From Oncomelania hupensis (Eukaryota > Mollusca > Gastropoda > Littorinimorpha > Pomatiopsidae), in the NCBI GenBank assembly GCA_036898135.1, contig JBAHVR010000226.1, positions 1 through 64,000 of the forward strand: a stretch of DNA of 64,000 nucleotides. The letters are read 5' to 3'. The notes below the pieces were generated by a model. It saw only the letters and a list, made by a program, of their open reading frames with translations. It made no database searches and was not told the DNA's origin. The stretch's first letter is position 1; the number at the start of each line of letters is the position of its first letter. The position numbers and the translations under genes are program-made. Shown one piece after another: positions 10,440 to 20,886 of this stretch.

Positions 10440-10663
10440 TCCTATCATATCCTATCCTATCCCGTAACTAGAAGGTCGTAGGGCACCACAGATGATCGTT
10501 TAACCAGCGTACTCCATCTTTCCCTGTTCTCAGTAACCCTGATTGTTTCGTTCAGTGTCAAACCAGTCCATTCTCAAATGTTGTCCTCCCACCTCTTTTT
10601 TGATCTAGAGCTCTCTTCTTCTACCTCCTTGCTCACCAGAAACTGGTTCAGATAATAATAACA
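10440..10663 (-). mobile_element. RTE-like LINE 3' fragment
   Basis: Complement of the LINE 3' end from the TAGGA tail back to GGRRRG-coding sequence, joined at about 10647 to AAACTGGTTCAG, a plus-strand motif of the same LINE. This suggests a small 5' inversion. Shared with copy B (60083-60293). Confidence 0.8.
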
Positions 10664-11306
10664 ATAATCATTTATTTTATATAACCCAAAAGCAGAAAAA
10701 ATGTTTGCTTAAAGCGCTCAGAGGTGCCAACCCCCTCATCTTCTTGTCAGTATGTTGGGACCCGTTTGTCAGTATTTTTTAACACTTGTCAGTATTTTTT
10801 TTCTTGCAAAACCCAGCTTATGACACTATAAAGTAACGACAGGCTTCCCTCTGCAAAAGCAGGCTATTTTCAGTCCTCTAAAATCACAATAAAAATCAGC
10901 TTGTTGAACACCACACTTGTTTTACTCTAAAATCACCATCGAAATCAGCTTGTTGAACACAGCGACGTTCAGTGAGCGCAGGAGTAGTATTATGAGACCA
11001 GAAACCAGTACAGAAGCACCGCTGGCAAAGATAAACGATCGGCAACTTCTCCTCGTATTTATAAAAGCTACCGTATTTCCGTATTTAATTCACTTCGCCG
11101 GAATTAAACACCGTCAATCCATACTGGTTTGCACTCTGAGCGCTGTTTGTTTGATTTGTCACTCCAACACATTAAATTTCCTGGGACGATACATAGATCT
11201 TGAATTTTTAGATGAAAGCTAGATGGGCATTTTAACTCTTACAAAAAGTGGTATTACATTTACAGAGCAAATACCTTCGAATCATAACAAAAATAAATAA
11301 ATGAAG
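10664..11306. other. decayed repeat DNA
   Basis: At 10726 it reads CAGAGGTGCCAACCCCCTC, resembling the end of the hAT-like element at 51495-53103, followed by repeated TTGTCAGTATTTTT motifs. I see no matching opposite end. No gene seen. Confidence 0.4.
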
Positions 11307-11916
11307 GCATGACCGATTCACTGCGGCAACAGTACCCCCGTTGGGGTGCCGGGGGTTTCAGTATAAATAGTATCCCCACTTTCTGGAAATTTAGTGCTTT
11401 AAATTCCCACTGTCGCTGTCTTCCTCATTTGCTCTTTCCCATTCCTGCTCTGTCCTATCACTCTGCTATACTATCTTCTTCTTCGCTAGATCAATGACCT
11501 ACCTTTTTTCTTGAAAACTCTTCCTGGACAAGACTCCTTGTTTGTGTATGGGGTCTGTTGGATCAGCTTGGGAGTATTGGACGCTTTCTGCCGGGTGGTC
11601 ACTAGGGCTTCCTATGATGTTATTATTTAGCAATATAGGCATTTTATATGTATGTGTTTTGTTGATAATTTATAATGATGTTTGTATTCTATTTTGTTTT
11701 TGTAACCGGGGGTTCGATAAGTTGGGGTAAAGCCTCAGCCGTCCCCTGCGTGGGATGTCTTTATTGTAAAGTGACTGGCCGGTGGAGGGCATTCAGTTTT
11801 CCCACTAGGGTTGTTTCAGCAGATCTTTTATGCGGATCGGGGGTTGTCCGGTCCTGATTTGGCTCAGAAGAGTCCGCTGGATCTAAAGCAACAATCAATC
11901 AATCAATCAATCTTGA
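11307..11916 (+). mobile_element. 705-bp non-autonomous retroposon, 5'-truncated
   Basis: Starts at AGGCATGACCGATTCAC, which is internal to the full-length copy at 13731-14437, and ends with an AATC tetranucleotide tail. It contains the family's CAGTATAAATAGTATCCCC block, resembling a TATA-box promoter. Short ORFs are not conserved in a way that suggests a protein. In copy B it is cut off before the tail (about 60957-61526). Confidence 0.85.
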
Positions 11917-12312
11917 AAACTCTTCCGGTACAAGACTCCTTGTTTGTGTATGAGGTCTCTTGGATCAGCTTGGGAATATTGGACGCTTTCTGCCAGGTGG
12001 TCACTAGGGCTTCCTATGATGTTATTATTTAGCAATGTAGGCATTTTATATGTATGTGTTTTGTTAATAATTTATAATGATGTTTGTATTCTATTTTGTT
12101 TTTGTAAATGGGGGTTCGATAAGTTGGGGTGAAGCCTCAGCCGTCCCTTGCGTGGGATGTCTTTATTGTAAAGTGACTGCATGGCTGGTGGAGGGCATTC
12201 AGTTTTCCCACTAGGGTTGTTTCAGCAGATCTTTTATGCGGATTGGGGGTTGTCCGGTCCTGATTTGGCTCAGAAGAGTCCGCTGGACCTAAAGCAACAA
12301 TTATGTAATGTA
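11917..12312 (+). mobile_element. 705-bp retroposon, second truncated copy
   Basis: Begins at TTGAAAACTCTTCC directly after the AATC tail of the previous copy, so the two stand head to tail. Its tail is AATGT repeats instead of AATC. Absent from copy B. Confidence 0.8.
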
Positions 12313-12940
12313 ATGTAATGTTTCTTTGCAAATGTATGTCTGCATCATTTGACATTTTCTCCATGCAGAAGTTATTTGAAACTGTTTCCAGTTAATGCAC
12401 GGCTGTGTGTTGCTTTTTCTGTAGTGTTTAAAAAAATTTTTTTGTTTTAATGCAAGTGTATGTTTGACTGGTTTGACATTTTCGCCATAAATAATTTATT
12501 TGATTCAGTTTTATGAGCTAAAGCAAATAAGCACAAGGCTCCTACGTATATTTTTGTGTAAAAACGCTTCAATTCCATTGTATTAATGATAAAAGATAGC
12601 AAGGCCCAGCCGATATAGGCATAGCTGCAACTGGTCTACTTGACTATTCATAGATAGATTGATTAGATGTCATTGCAGCTATTATTTTTCAGTCTTCCTA
12701 TTAGTGACGTTTATTTATAGACGTTGGATCGTTGTCACTAAAATCATTTTTTTGAATACTCTTATTGGTGAGTAAGTTCACCTAATAACCTGAATAATTA
12801 CTTATAACAGGAGGTTCTCTAAAGTTCGATTTTTAGGCTGCAGTTTGTGGGTAAAAAAGCAGACATTTTAACACACACACACCCACCCTGTCCCCAAAAC
12901 AAACAAAAAAATTAAAAAGTTTTACTAAGCTAATTTATTA
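12313..12940. other. no gene seen
   Basis: AT-rich DNA with a short CA run near 12870. Two related stretches (TTTGACATTTTC context near 12350 and 12475) suggest a small local duplication. Confidence 0.4.
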
Positions 12941-12953
12941 GGCCAGTTCAGAT

Positions 12954-13658
12954 TGATTGATTGATTGATTGATTGTTGCGTTAGGTCCAGCGGACTCTTC
13001 CGAGCCAATTCAGGACCGGACAACCCCCGATCCGCATAAAAGATTTGCCGAAACAACCCTGGTGGGAAAACTGAATGCCCTCCACCGGCCAGTCACTTTA
13101 CAATAAAGACATCCCACGCAGGGGACGGCTGAGGCTTTACCCCAACTACTCGAACCCCCGGTTACAAAAACAAAATAGAATACAAACATCATTATAAATT
13201 ATTAACAAAACACATACATATAAAATGCCTATATTGCTAAATAATAACATCATAGGAAGCCCTAGTGACCACCCAGCAGAAAGCGTCCAATACTCCCAAG
13301 CTGATCCAACAGACCTCATACACAAACAAGGAGTCTTGTCCAGGAAAAGTTTTCAAGAAAAAAGGTAGGTCATTGATCTAGCGAAGAAGAAGATAGTATA
13401 GCAGAGTGATAGGACAGAGCAGGAATGGGAAAGAGCAAATGAGGAAGACAGCAGCAGTGGGAATTTAAAGCACTAAATTTCCAGAAAGTGGGGATACTAT
13501 TTATACTGAAACCCCCGGCACTCCAACGGGGGTACTGTTGCCGCAGTGAATCGGTCATGCCTATAAAGGAAAGACAGGTTTTCAACTGGGGCTTTCACTT
13601 TTCCCTTTATAGGTTTGAACAATGTACAGTGGCAAGATTGCTCATGACCCCAAGGGGT
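12954..13658 (-). mobile_element. 705-bp non-autonomous retroposon, full-length minus copy
   Basis: Bounded by a perfect 13-bp target-site duplication, GGCCAGTTCAGAT, at 12941-12953 and 13659-13671. Read on its own strand it starts ACCCCTTGGGGTCATGAGC and ends in AATC repeats (seen here as TGAT units). No intact protein and no tRNA-like head is visible, but a TATAAATAG motif lies about 170 bp from its start. The tail and TSD point to LINE-type retroposition. I do not recognise the family. Confidence 0.88.
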
Positions 13659-13730
13659 GGCCAGTTCAGATGTACATGAGGAGTACTTTGACATGACGAA
13701 AACATTTTTCATGAGAGCCTCCCTTTAAAT

Positions 13731-14437
13731 ACCCCTTGGGGTCATGAGCAATCTTGCCACTGTAGATTGTTCTAACCTATAAAGAAAAAAGTGAAAGCCC
13801 CAGTTGAAAACCTGTCTTGACTTTGTAGGCATGACCAATTCACTGCGGCAACAGTACCCCCGTTGGGGTGCCGGGGGTTTCAGTATAAATAGTATCCCCA
13901 CTTTCTGGAAATTTAGTGCTTTAAATTCCCACTGTCGCTGTCTTCCTCATTTACTCTTTCCCATTCCTGCTCTGTCCTATCACTCTGCTATACTATCTTC
14001 TTCTTCGCTAGATCAATGACCTACCTTTTTTCTTGAAAACTCTTCCTGGACAAGACTCCTTGTTTGTGTATGAGGTCTGTTGGATCAGCTTGGGAGTGTT
14101 GGACGCTTTCTGCCGGGTGGTCACTAGGGCTTCCTATGATGTTATTACTTAGCAATATAGGCATTTTATATGTATATGTTTTGTTGATAATTTATAATGA
14201 TGTTTGTATTCTATTTTGTTTTTGTAACCGGGGGTTCGAGTAGTTGGGGTAAAGCCTCAGCCGTCCCCTGCGTGGGATGTCTTTATTGTAAAGTGACTGG
14301 CCGGTGGAGGGCATTCAATTTTCCCACTAGGGTTGTTTCAGCAGATCTTTTATGCGGATCGGGGCTTGTCCGGTCCTGATTTGGCTCGGAAGAGTCCGCT
14401 GGACCTAAAGCAACAATCAATCAATCAATCAATCAGT
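13731..14437 (+). mobile_element. 705-bp non-autonomous retroposon, full-length plus copy
   Basis: Same element as 12954-13658 in opposite orientation, about 72 bp away, with its own 10-bp target-site duplication, CCCTTTAAAT, at 13721-13730 and 14438-14447. These two copies define the element's ends. Together they form a near-perfect inverted repeat with arms of about 0.7 kb. Confidence 0.88.
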
Positions 14438-14447
14438 CCCTTTAAAT

Positions 14448-15030
14448 GGGAAAATACCATGCTTGCAGCAAATGCTGTGTATTGCTCATGTACTTTTCAC
14501 ATTTCTTAGTTAATGTGTTCCCAGTGCTTGCTATGTTTGATAGTATCCAGCAGAATTCTTTTAAGTCTTTGACTTTGGTGAAAGGTTTGGCAACATGGTG
14601 TTAATCAACAGAAGAGTATCTAAAGAACATAGTTGTAAAGTTTCATCGCAACGCAAAATCTTTTTGTGTGTGGGAGATATCAATTTTCGAAGAAATAAAT
14701 AGCCAATAAAGGGACACGTTGTTATAACGCGACTGCCATTTTGCGGCGCATGACATCAAGCTGTGCTAGTATTTGCTATATTGATAGCACATAGTATTAG
14801 CAGCAGCTGACAAAAAATACTAAGACAATAACATAACTTATTGTGCTACTTCTTCTACTGCATCTTTTTTAATTACCAGCGTTTCTATTACAGATGTTTA
14901 TTGTAACACAGTAGACTTACTCAACTTTGACCAGAGATTTTATCAATTAGTTAATTTGGTTGTTTTGTTGTTCTTGTTATTATCATTATTGTCACTAATT
15001 TTGTTCCCCTAGATCATCATGAAGCTGGGT
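14448..15030. other. no gene seen
   Basis: AT-rich sequence without recognisable features, ending in TTATTATTA and GTAGTAGTA runs that translate as Leu/Val repeats. Confidence 0.4.
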
Positions 15031-15105
15031 TTTGTATCCTTCCTGTTGTTATTATTATTAGTTGTAGTAGTATTGTTATTATTAGTAGTAGTAGTATCCA
15101 TGACT

Positions 15106-15605
15106 TTTCGACGCAGATGTGATGAACTGAAGCAGAAGTTACAGAAGAGAGGTTACCCTCAAAAGTTAATCGAGGGTGCAATACATAAGGTGTCAGCCAA
15201 GAGTCGGAATTGCACACTCCAATATGTAAAGAGTCCAGCTGAAAGGACTAACCGAGTGCCATTCATCATCCGGCACAATCCAAGTTACCCCCCTTTGAGC
15301 AAGTGGCTAAAGCAGTTTCTACCGGTACTGCATACCAGCGCCCGAATGAGGAAAGCTAACCCCGACCCGCCCATTGTTGGTGAACGGAACTGCTTCAGCC
15401 TCAGAAACTTGCTCATGCCATCTTCTCTGCCATCCACACCAGCCTCAGCTACAGTGACAGATGCCGGTTGTCACCCATGCAATAAGTGCGTCCTGTTTGC
15501 AAGTCATATGCAGGACACCACTACCTTCCATAGCGTGGTCACTGGCCAGTCGTTCCAAATCAGAGACCGCTTGTCGTGCACGTCTGTCAACCCAGCTAAC
15601 CACAA
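15106..15605 (+). pseudogene. Penelope-like retroelement fragment
   Basis: An open frame reads LKQKLQKRGYPQKLIEGAI, then a segment with RVPFIIRHNPSYPPL, ERNCFSLRNLLMPSSLP, GCHPCNKCVLF and TGQSFQIRDRLSCTS. This matches the connector of Penelope-like elements between the reverse transcriptase and the GIY-YIG nuclease (Arg-Asn-Leu-Arg-Asp, a Cys-rich patch and the TGxxxxI strand). The reverse transcriptase and the nuclease core are missing: the frame runs into GATCGGGC repeats. The hydrophobic N-terminus of the long ORF comes from a trinucleotide repeat and is not a signal peptide. Confidence 0.75.
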
Positions 15606-15795
15606 TTTCGGGGCCCGATGGGGCCCGCATCGGGCAGCCCGATGGGGCCCGGATCGGGCTACCGATCGGGGCCCGATCGGGCAAATGGAAATTGGAACCG
15701 ACTCGGGCAAAGATCGGGCGATCGTCGGGCTATCCGAAACTTACCCGATCGTAACCCCACGTTCGCCAAACAGTAGCCCGACTTTCTTCTTCTTC
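15606..15795. repeat. GATCGGGC/GGGCCCGAT palindromic repeat block
   Basis: Clustered copies of GGGGCCCGATCGGGC-like palindromes, then GGGCAAAGATCGGGCGATCG and CCCGATCGTAACCC. Related blocks lie at 16585-16740, 17750-17855 and 61800-61905, so this is a dispersed repeat. Confidence 0.75.
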
Positions 15796-16087
15796 TTCTT
15801 GATGTTGAGGGCCCACGATCAAGGCGTCGATCATTCTGGCTCCTATGGGTTGATGAGGGGGTTTGCGGTTTCACTATAATATAGTACTATAATATTATTT
15901 TGTGTACTGTTGCAGACTGGTGCAGGTCTACCACAGCCTATAAGTATAACAATCTTTAACAACTGTACAACTATTTTCAAAAAAAGTATTTGCATAGTCC
16001 AATGCCATAGTTTGTAGCCACGTTGGTGTTTTCTGGCTGGTTGTATGGGGAGTGGTGGGGATGAGGGAAGGTGTTAGTGTCTTGGAG

Positions 16088-16590
16088 AGTATCAGGAGCT
16101 GGAAGTTGGATGGGAGCAGGCTCTTGACACAAACGTGCCAAGTGTATTAGCCTCTGCTACATCTTTTGGCAGATTGTTCCAGTCTTTGATGGTCCTTGGC
16201 AGGAAAGAACAGCCTCTATATTGTGTTCTTGTTGTGATGAGCCTAAACTGCTTGTCGTGACCTCGTCGCTGTCGAGAGGGGAGAGGGATGAGTTTTTGTT
16301 GAAGGCTGGGGCAGTGGGCTAGCCCATTGTTTATCTTAAATAGCATGGAGAGTCTGGCTAGTCGTCGTCTCTCTTCCAGTGTTGACCAACCCAGCGTCTC
16401 CAGCATGTTGCTAACACTTGACGTGTTTCTGTAGCGGTTAAGAACAAAACGTGCTGCACGCCGCTGGACTGCCTCCAATCTGTCGATGCTCTTCTGGGTG
16501 TATGGGTCCCAGACGTTAGATGCGTATTCCAGGATTGGTTGTACAAAGGCTTTATAAGCCCTTTCCTTTACACTGGTATTACTTTCGATA
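16088..16590 (-). pseudogene. Jockey/CR1-type LINE, reverse transcriptase C-terminus
   Basis: On the minus strand it encodes VKERAYKAFVQPILEYASNV then WDPYTQKSIDRLEAVQRRAA, and further on LGWSTLEERRRLARL and IKDWNNLPKDVAEANTLGTF. This is the thumb/C-terminal region typical of Jockey/CR1 elements. It is 5'-truncated at about 16590 and abuts GATCGGGC-type repeats. The palm with its catalytic Asp residues is absent. Confidence 0.88.
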
Positions 16591-16745
16591 AAGATTGGGC
16601 GATCGTCGGGGTACCCAAAACTTACCCGACCGTAACCCAACCTTTGTCGAACGGTAACCCGATTCCGGCAAAGATCGGGCATACGTCAGGATACCCAACA
16701 CCAACCCTATTGTAACCCAACTTAAACCAGAAACAACTCCGATAA
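16585..16745. repeat. GATCGGGC-type repeat block
   Basis: Contains AAGATTGGGCGATCGTCGGG and CCCGACCGTAACCCAACC, closely matching 15700-15770. The LINE fragment lies between the two blocks. Confidence 0.65.
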
Positions 16746-17164
16746 TGCCCCATCCCTGGCCAATGCTGATTTACCCTAAAATCATATCCCACAAATTGTT
16801 TATGATATGTGATTGCATGAAGAAAGAATTGAGATGTCTGGTGTTAATAGGGACTGTCGGCACAGGCGTTTTTGTTTTCGGAAGTCCTTGGTGTGTCCCC
16901 ACTTAAGTATTTATACACCATTTTGATAACGAAATAGCCTATATTAACGTGATCTTCGTCGCTATCGAAATCGTGTGTAAATACATAAACGAAAGGCAAA
17001 GCCCAAAAAAACAACCACAACGGAATAGGTTTTCGCAGGCAAACACAATATCCGAGCACATGCAACTGTAGAAGAAAACTGTAGAAAATTGGCGCCTAAG
17101 TACAACCGGAAAAGACCAGCAGTAATGGGCACGGAAATTTACCCTTGGCTTTTTTTTTTTTTTT

Positions 17165-17475
17165 AATCGTTCTTAATATAGCGCTTTTCCAGCTCAAGAG
17201 CTGCTCAAGGCGTCAGACCGATACAGGATCTAACTCAGCGCCCGAGGGACGCACCGCAGCCTTTGGCGCTTGGTCTCACGCGCCGGACAACTGAGCACAA
17301 TCTGGGCAGCCAGGGTGGGGGAGATGGATCTAGGTGCATGCTGGGTGTGGTCTTGTCACCGGCACTCTCCCGTATTAGGACTATGGAGAGTCAGGATCTT
17401 TAAAGTCCGTTATGATGGAATGTATGCGGGACACAGACTAGACCTAGGTTATACTTCTCATGCCGAAGGAGTAAT
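17165..17475 (-). mobile_element. tRNA-derived SINE, minus copy
   Basis: Complement of the SINE at 9257-9690, running from the tail (AGCGCTTTTCCAGCTCAAGA) to the region after the tRNA-like head. The head is lost. Confidence 0.82.
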
Positions 17476-17749
17476 ATATGGCTTATAATGTTATAAATAA
17501 ATACAATAGTTAAAGAAACATGTAACAATATTTACATATTGTATGATAACAGTTTAGCCAATTAGAAGCGAGAGTAGGCCTATGTTAGCATGTGCGCAGC
17601 GTGGCTTTGTGGTGGGGCAGAATCGGGCGGCAGACGGGAGGGCTAATCGTTACGCATCCACATTTCTCGACTCTATACTATACTATTCTAAATTAACGTC
17701 CCTGGACACGAAGTGTATAGGGGACAATTCTCGACTCGGCTACTCGGGT

Positions 17750-17855
17750 TTTTGTAGGGCTATGTGGGTCCCTACTAAAACCCGACAAAAGTCGGGACAC
17801 GGGTGCCCTATGCGGCCCGAGTGGGGCCCCGATCGGGCTGGTTTGCTGGGAATGT
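17750..17855. repeat. GATCGGGC-type repeat block
   Basis: ACCCGACAAAAGTCGGGACA hairpin followed by GGGGCCCCGATCGGGC. Also in copy B at about 61800-61905. Confidence 0.65.
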
Positions 17856-18147
17856 CATTTTACCTCATAGACTGTGAACTTAGGTTTTGTCTACAAATGT
17901 TTAAATATCAATTATATTTCCTGTTTTTACATTATTTTCCTGTCTTCTTGTGCAATTTACTTAATACATTACAAATATAAAGACAGACCAGTGAAAGGCA
18001 AATAATGCAATAGCAATACTAGTCAAGTTAAAACCCGAGGAAACACAGTTTCCTCCTTCCCCCTCCCCTTCCAATGATTATTCATCAATTAGATGTCGAA
18101 GGCTGTCGTTTTCGCATTCTAGCAATATAACACACTATAACACTCAC

Positions 18148-18196
18148 CGCCTTTTCTTGTGTTGTGTCGGCGGTTGCTACCTCTTTTGCGCGCCAT
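18148..18196 (-). CDS. possible small basic first exon
   Basis: An ATG at 18196 in a good context (GACGATGG) opens MARKRGSNRRHNTRKG and runs into a consensus donor, GTGAGT. In copy B (62193-62235) the exon is kept, with a 6-nt in-frame deletion removing two residues. I cannot assign a function or find a second exon, and chance is possible. Confidence 0.3.
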
Positions 18197-18411
18197 CGTC
18201 CGGTCACCTAAAATGAAAAAAAAAGCTGAAAATGCTGATTCGGCGTTTTTTCTTTAATTGCTATTAAAAAAAGTGTTCAACTTATGTTAAAAACTTAACT
18301 TTTTTGTGGTTTTGCAATATACATGTTATCCTGTATTAAATTTAGGCACTTTTTTTTTTTTGTTTACAAAAAAATGCTGTGTAACAGCACAGCTGTTGCT
18401 AAACAAAAAAT

Positions 18412-18934
18412 AAAATCCTATCCTGTCCCGTAACTCGGATGTCGTAGGGGCACCACAGATGATCGTTTAACCAGCATAATCCATCTTTCTCTGTCCTCAG
18501 CAGCCCTGATGGCTTCGCTCAGTGTCAAACCAGTCCATTCTCGAATGTTGTCCTCCTAGTCTACATTTCAAAGTAAGCTTAGACTGCTGCGCTCCCTTAA
18601 TTGTCATCTTCATCTTCTTATATGCTTGCGAAGCATGGACCCTCACAAGCAGATCTACAACGAAGAATACAAAGCATGGAGATGAGGTGCTACAGAAGAC
18701 TTCTGGGCATTTCCTATACCCAACATATCACCAACGACGAAGTCCGAAAGACCATCACACAAGCCATTAAACACGATGAACTGCTCACAGTGGTGAAGAA
18801 ACGGAAACTCCGATGGTATGGCCACATCACCAGATCATCAGGGCTTGCAAAGGCCATTCTGCAAGGCACAGTGCAAGGAGGTAGAAGAAGAGGGAGACCG
18901 AAAAAGAGGTGGCAGGACAACATTCGAGAATGGA
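18412..18934 (-). mobile_element. RTE-like LINE with inverted 5' end
   Basis: Bases 18412-18557 are the complement of the LINE 3' end, with the TAGGA tail at 18412. At 18558 the orientation flips: 18558-18934 is plus-strand sequence from SLHSKVRLLRSLV to DNIREW, the segment just upstream in the LINE, overlapping the 3' piece by about 20 bp. An inverted 5' segment next to a normal 3' segment is the signature of twin priming. Copy B keeps only the first 101 bp. Confidence 0.8.
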
Positions 18935-20259
18935 AAAAATAAAATACATTCACAAAACGTAATTTCCGGATATTTTGGCAATTATTTCATTAATAGTTAG
19001 ATAATTAATTGTTTTAGTTTCTCTCTGACTTTGCTTTGAACAATCTTTCTCTGTCGCCATCCTGACGTTACAATTACAAACGGTCTTACCCATTTTTTTT
19101 GCCTTTGAAGTCGACATAGTTGAAGACCGTTTAAATCACCATGGCAACATTAACCCTAGGTTCATAAAAAACTATGTTCGTCTTGCATTGAATTTTGCTG
19201 AGAGGAGAAATTCGGAAAAATTCGATCGTGGCGCTCGGGAAAAAACTTTTTTTTTGCACGGTAGGATTTTTGCAACTTTTCTATGCTTTGAAACATATTG
19301 AACTACAGGTTACATTGATTTTCTGGTAATGATTTGTTTCAGTTCCGGTGCGGTCTGTGTAACTAGAGATTATTCACACTTTTCTGCTATCCTATGCACC
19401 AACGGGAATCCCATCTATGAAAAATACTTCCGGTTTTTTTTCTCCGCGTGTTTTAGTGAGTTATTTCCAAATATTCAAGAATAATAACATGTGTCACTGG
19501 CCACCTGTATCGTACCCTCACATATTTTTATTTTTTTTTGCTGCAGTTTATTATCCCTTTCTATCGCCAGTGGCGCGCCTAAACCCTACCTACCTAACAT
19601 TATTTGTGAATTTTTGAAAAATATTCGGAAAAAACATAACGCCCAGATGCTGGCTCGAACCCACACCTGTCAGGCGCCATTGGTTTCTGGCTTGTGGACA
19701 AGGCAAGTTAGTCCCGCCTTAGCCCACTTGGCCACAACGCTAGCCTAACATATTCAGTTACTTTGTGTTTTGTGAAGGTTGCGACGGCGAAGCTATGGAA
19801 AATTACACGAGTTTTCAGGTCCTGTTTCACTTTCTGTCGATGATCGACGCACCTCCGAAGTCGCCACAAATACAGGCCTCTACGATTGTTTTTTGCATTC
19901 TTTCACTGAGCATGTACTTCCTCCACCGTTTTTATACTTATCCCACTCGTTTTCTGGCTCTAACAATCGTCGTTTTCGGCAATTTGCCATAGTTAAAAGT
20001 CACGCATCAAGCTTTGATAAAAGCAAAACAAGCAAAACCGGAACTTGGTTTCATATAACCTCGTTTTAATTTATAATGGCGATACCCAGGAGTTTTTATG
20101 AGAGGTGCCGGAAAGTTGTGAATAGTCACACGACACGAGGTCGAAGTTAGTAACTACGAGAAAACAAAAATGGCCTGCGTTCTTTGGTGGAGCACATGCT
20201 GTGAAGTCCGTAGGCCTATGTATAGTATGTAATTGAGGCAAGGCCTACGGCCTTCACAG
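18935..20259. other. no protein gene seen; tRNA-like head on minus strand
   Basis: Mostly unremarkable AT-rich DNA. At 19644-19742 the minus strand has GTTGTGGCCAAGTGGGCTAA (A-box-like) and GGTGTGGGTTCGAGCC (B-box-like) spaced like a tRNA-Leu with a long insert. It is more likely a SINE head than a functional tRNA, because the acceptor stem does not pair well by eye. Confidence 0.35.
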
Positions 20260-20673
20260 CCTGTGGGTGGAGGCAGCGAAATCAACGATTGTTTCAAAGA
20301 AATCGAATATTTAGAGACAGAACACATCCATTTGAGATGTGGAACGATCAACAAATTCTAAAAAGACTTCGACTGCCGAGGCACATGGTTTTAGAGCTAG
20401 CCACTGTTCTGGAAGACAGCATCGAATTTCCCCTTGCAAGAAAGGGGTCACTCAACGCCTTGTAGTTGTGTCTTGTACTTCGGTGGTATGCCACTGGCTG
20501 TTGCCAGACAGATGCTGGCGATTTGATCGGCGTAGATCAAGCAACAACATCAAGAGCTGTGCAGCGTGTGACGAATGCGCTATTCCAACAGAGAAGGGAC
20601 TACATATTTTTTCCGGACCAGGCAGATGCAGATCTGCAGAAACAGACATTCTTCAGGCAGAATGGATTTCCAG
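20260..20673 (+). CDS. HARBI1-like: HARBI1-like nuclease, exon 1 (with a premature stop)
   Basis: Encodes the N-terminal helical region of PIF/Harbinger nucleases: FRDRTHPFEMWNDQQILKRL, then LPRHMVLELATVLEDSIEFP, a TAG at 20463-20465, and VLRWYATGCCQTDAGDLIGV followed by DQATTSRAVQRVTNALF and a FRQNGFP end. It ends one base into a codon at a GTAGCT donor. That base plus AT at the start of the exon at 28502 gives GFPDVFRCVDGTH, a seamless join. The TAG sits where a Gln (CAG) would fit. The left edge is uncertain: CTTCACAG before 20260 could be an acceptor, and no ATG in frame was found. Confidence 0.8.
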
Positions 20674-20753
20674 GTAGCTTATAACATCATTTTCGTCTTC
20701 ACTCATATTTTTTTCCTTTCTGTTGTTAAGCAAATTGTGTTTACTTTTAGGCA

Positions 20754-20886
20754 GCGGCTCCGTACACAGTGACTGTGAACGGAACCGAAAGGCTCCGTAC
20801 ACAGTGACTGTGAACGGAACCAAAAAGCTCCGTACACAGTGACTGTGAATGGAACCGAAAAGGCTCCGTACACAGTGACTGTGATC
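20754..20886. repeat. 35-bp tandem repeat, four units
   Basis: Four units with the core GGCTCCGTACACAGTGACTG, each containing the palindrome ACAGTGACTGT. It is in intron 1 of the HARBI1-like gene. Confidence 0.9.

Larger units (their letters stand above)
132..18530 (+). repeat. segmental duplication, copy A
   Basis: This block matches the block at 47100-62553 in the same orientation, with only scattered substitutions by eye. Matching pieces are: 132-202 with 47100-47170; 2045-2678 with 47166-47840; 2679-3288 with 50498-51089; 3285-4721 with about 53996-55430; 5594-11873 with about 55515-61524; and about 17537-18530 with 61527-62553. Copy A alone holds 203-2044, the TIR element at 4722-5593, four extra 67-bp units at 6271-6605, and 11874-17536. 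True duplication and uncollapsed haplotypes cannot be separated from sequence alone. Confidence 0.9.

Noticed and set aside
11309..11497. A conserved 62-residue protein (MTDSLRQQYPRW)
   Set aside because: It recurs only because the 705-bp retroposon recurs. Frames are not preserved along the element and no domain is visible.
12954..14437. A single foldback transposon
   Set aside because: Each arm has its own, different target-site duplication, so these are two separate insertions.
15019..15879. One 286-residue membrane protein
   Set aside because: The hydrophobic start comes from TTATTA/GTAGTA repeats and the end from GATCGGGC repeats. Only the middle is meaningful, as a Penelope-like fragment.
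19644..19742. A functional tRNA-Leu gene
   Set aside because: A-box and B-box-like motifs are present, but the acceptor stem does not pair convincingly and the spacing is long. More likely a SINE head.
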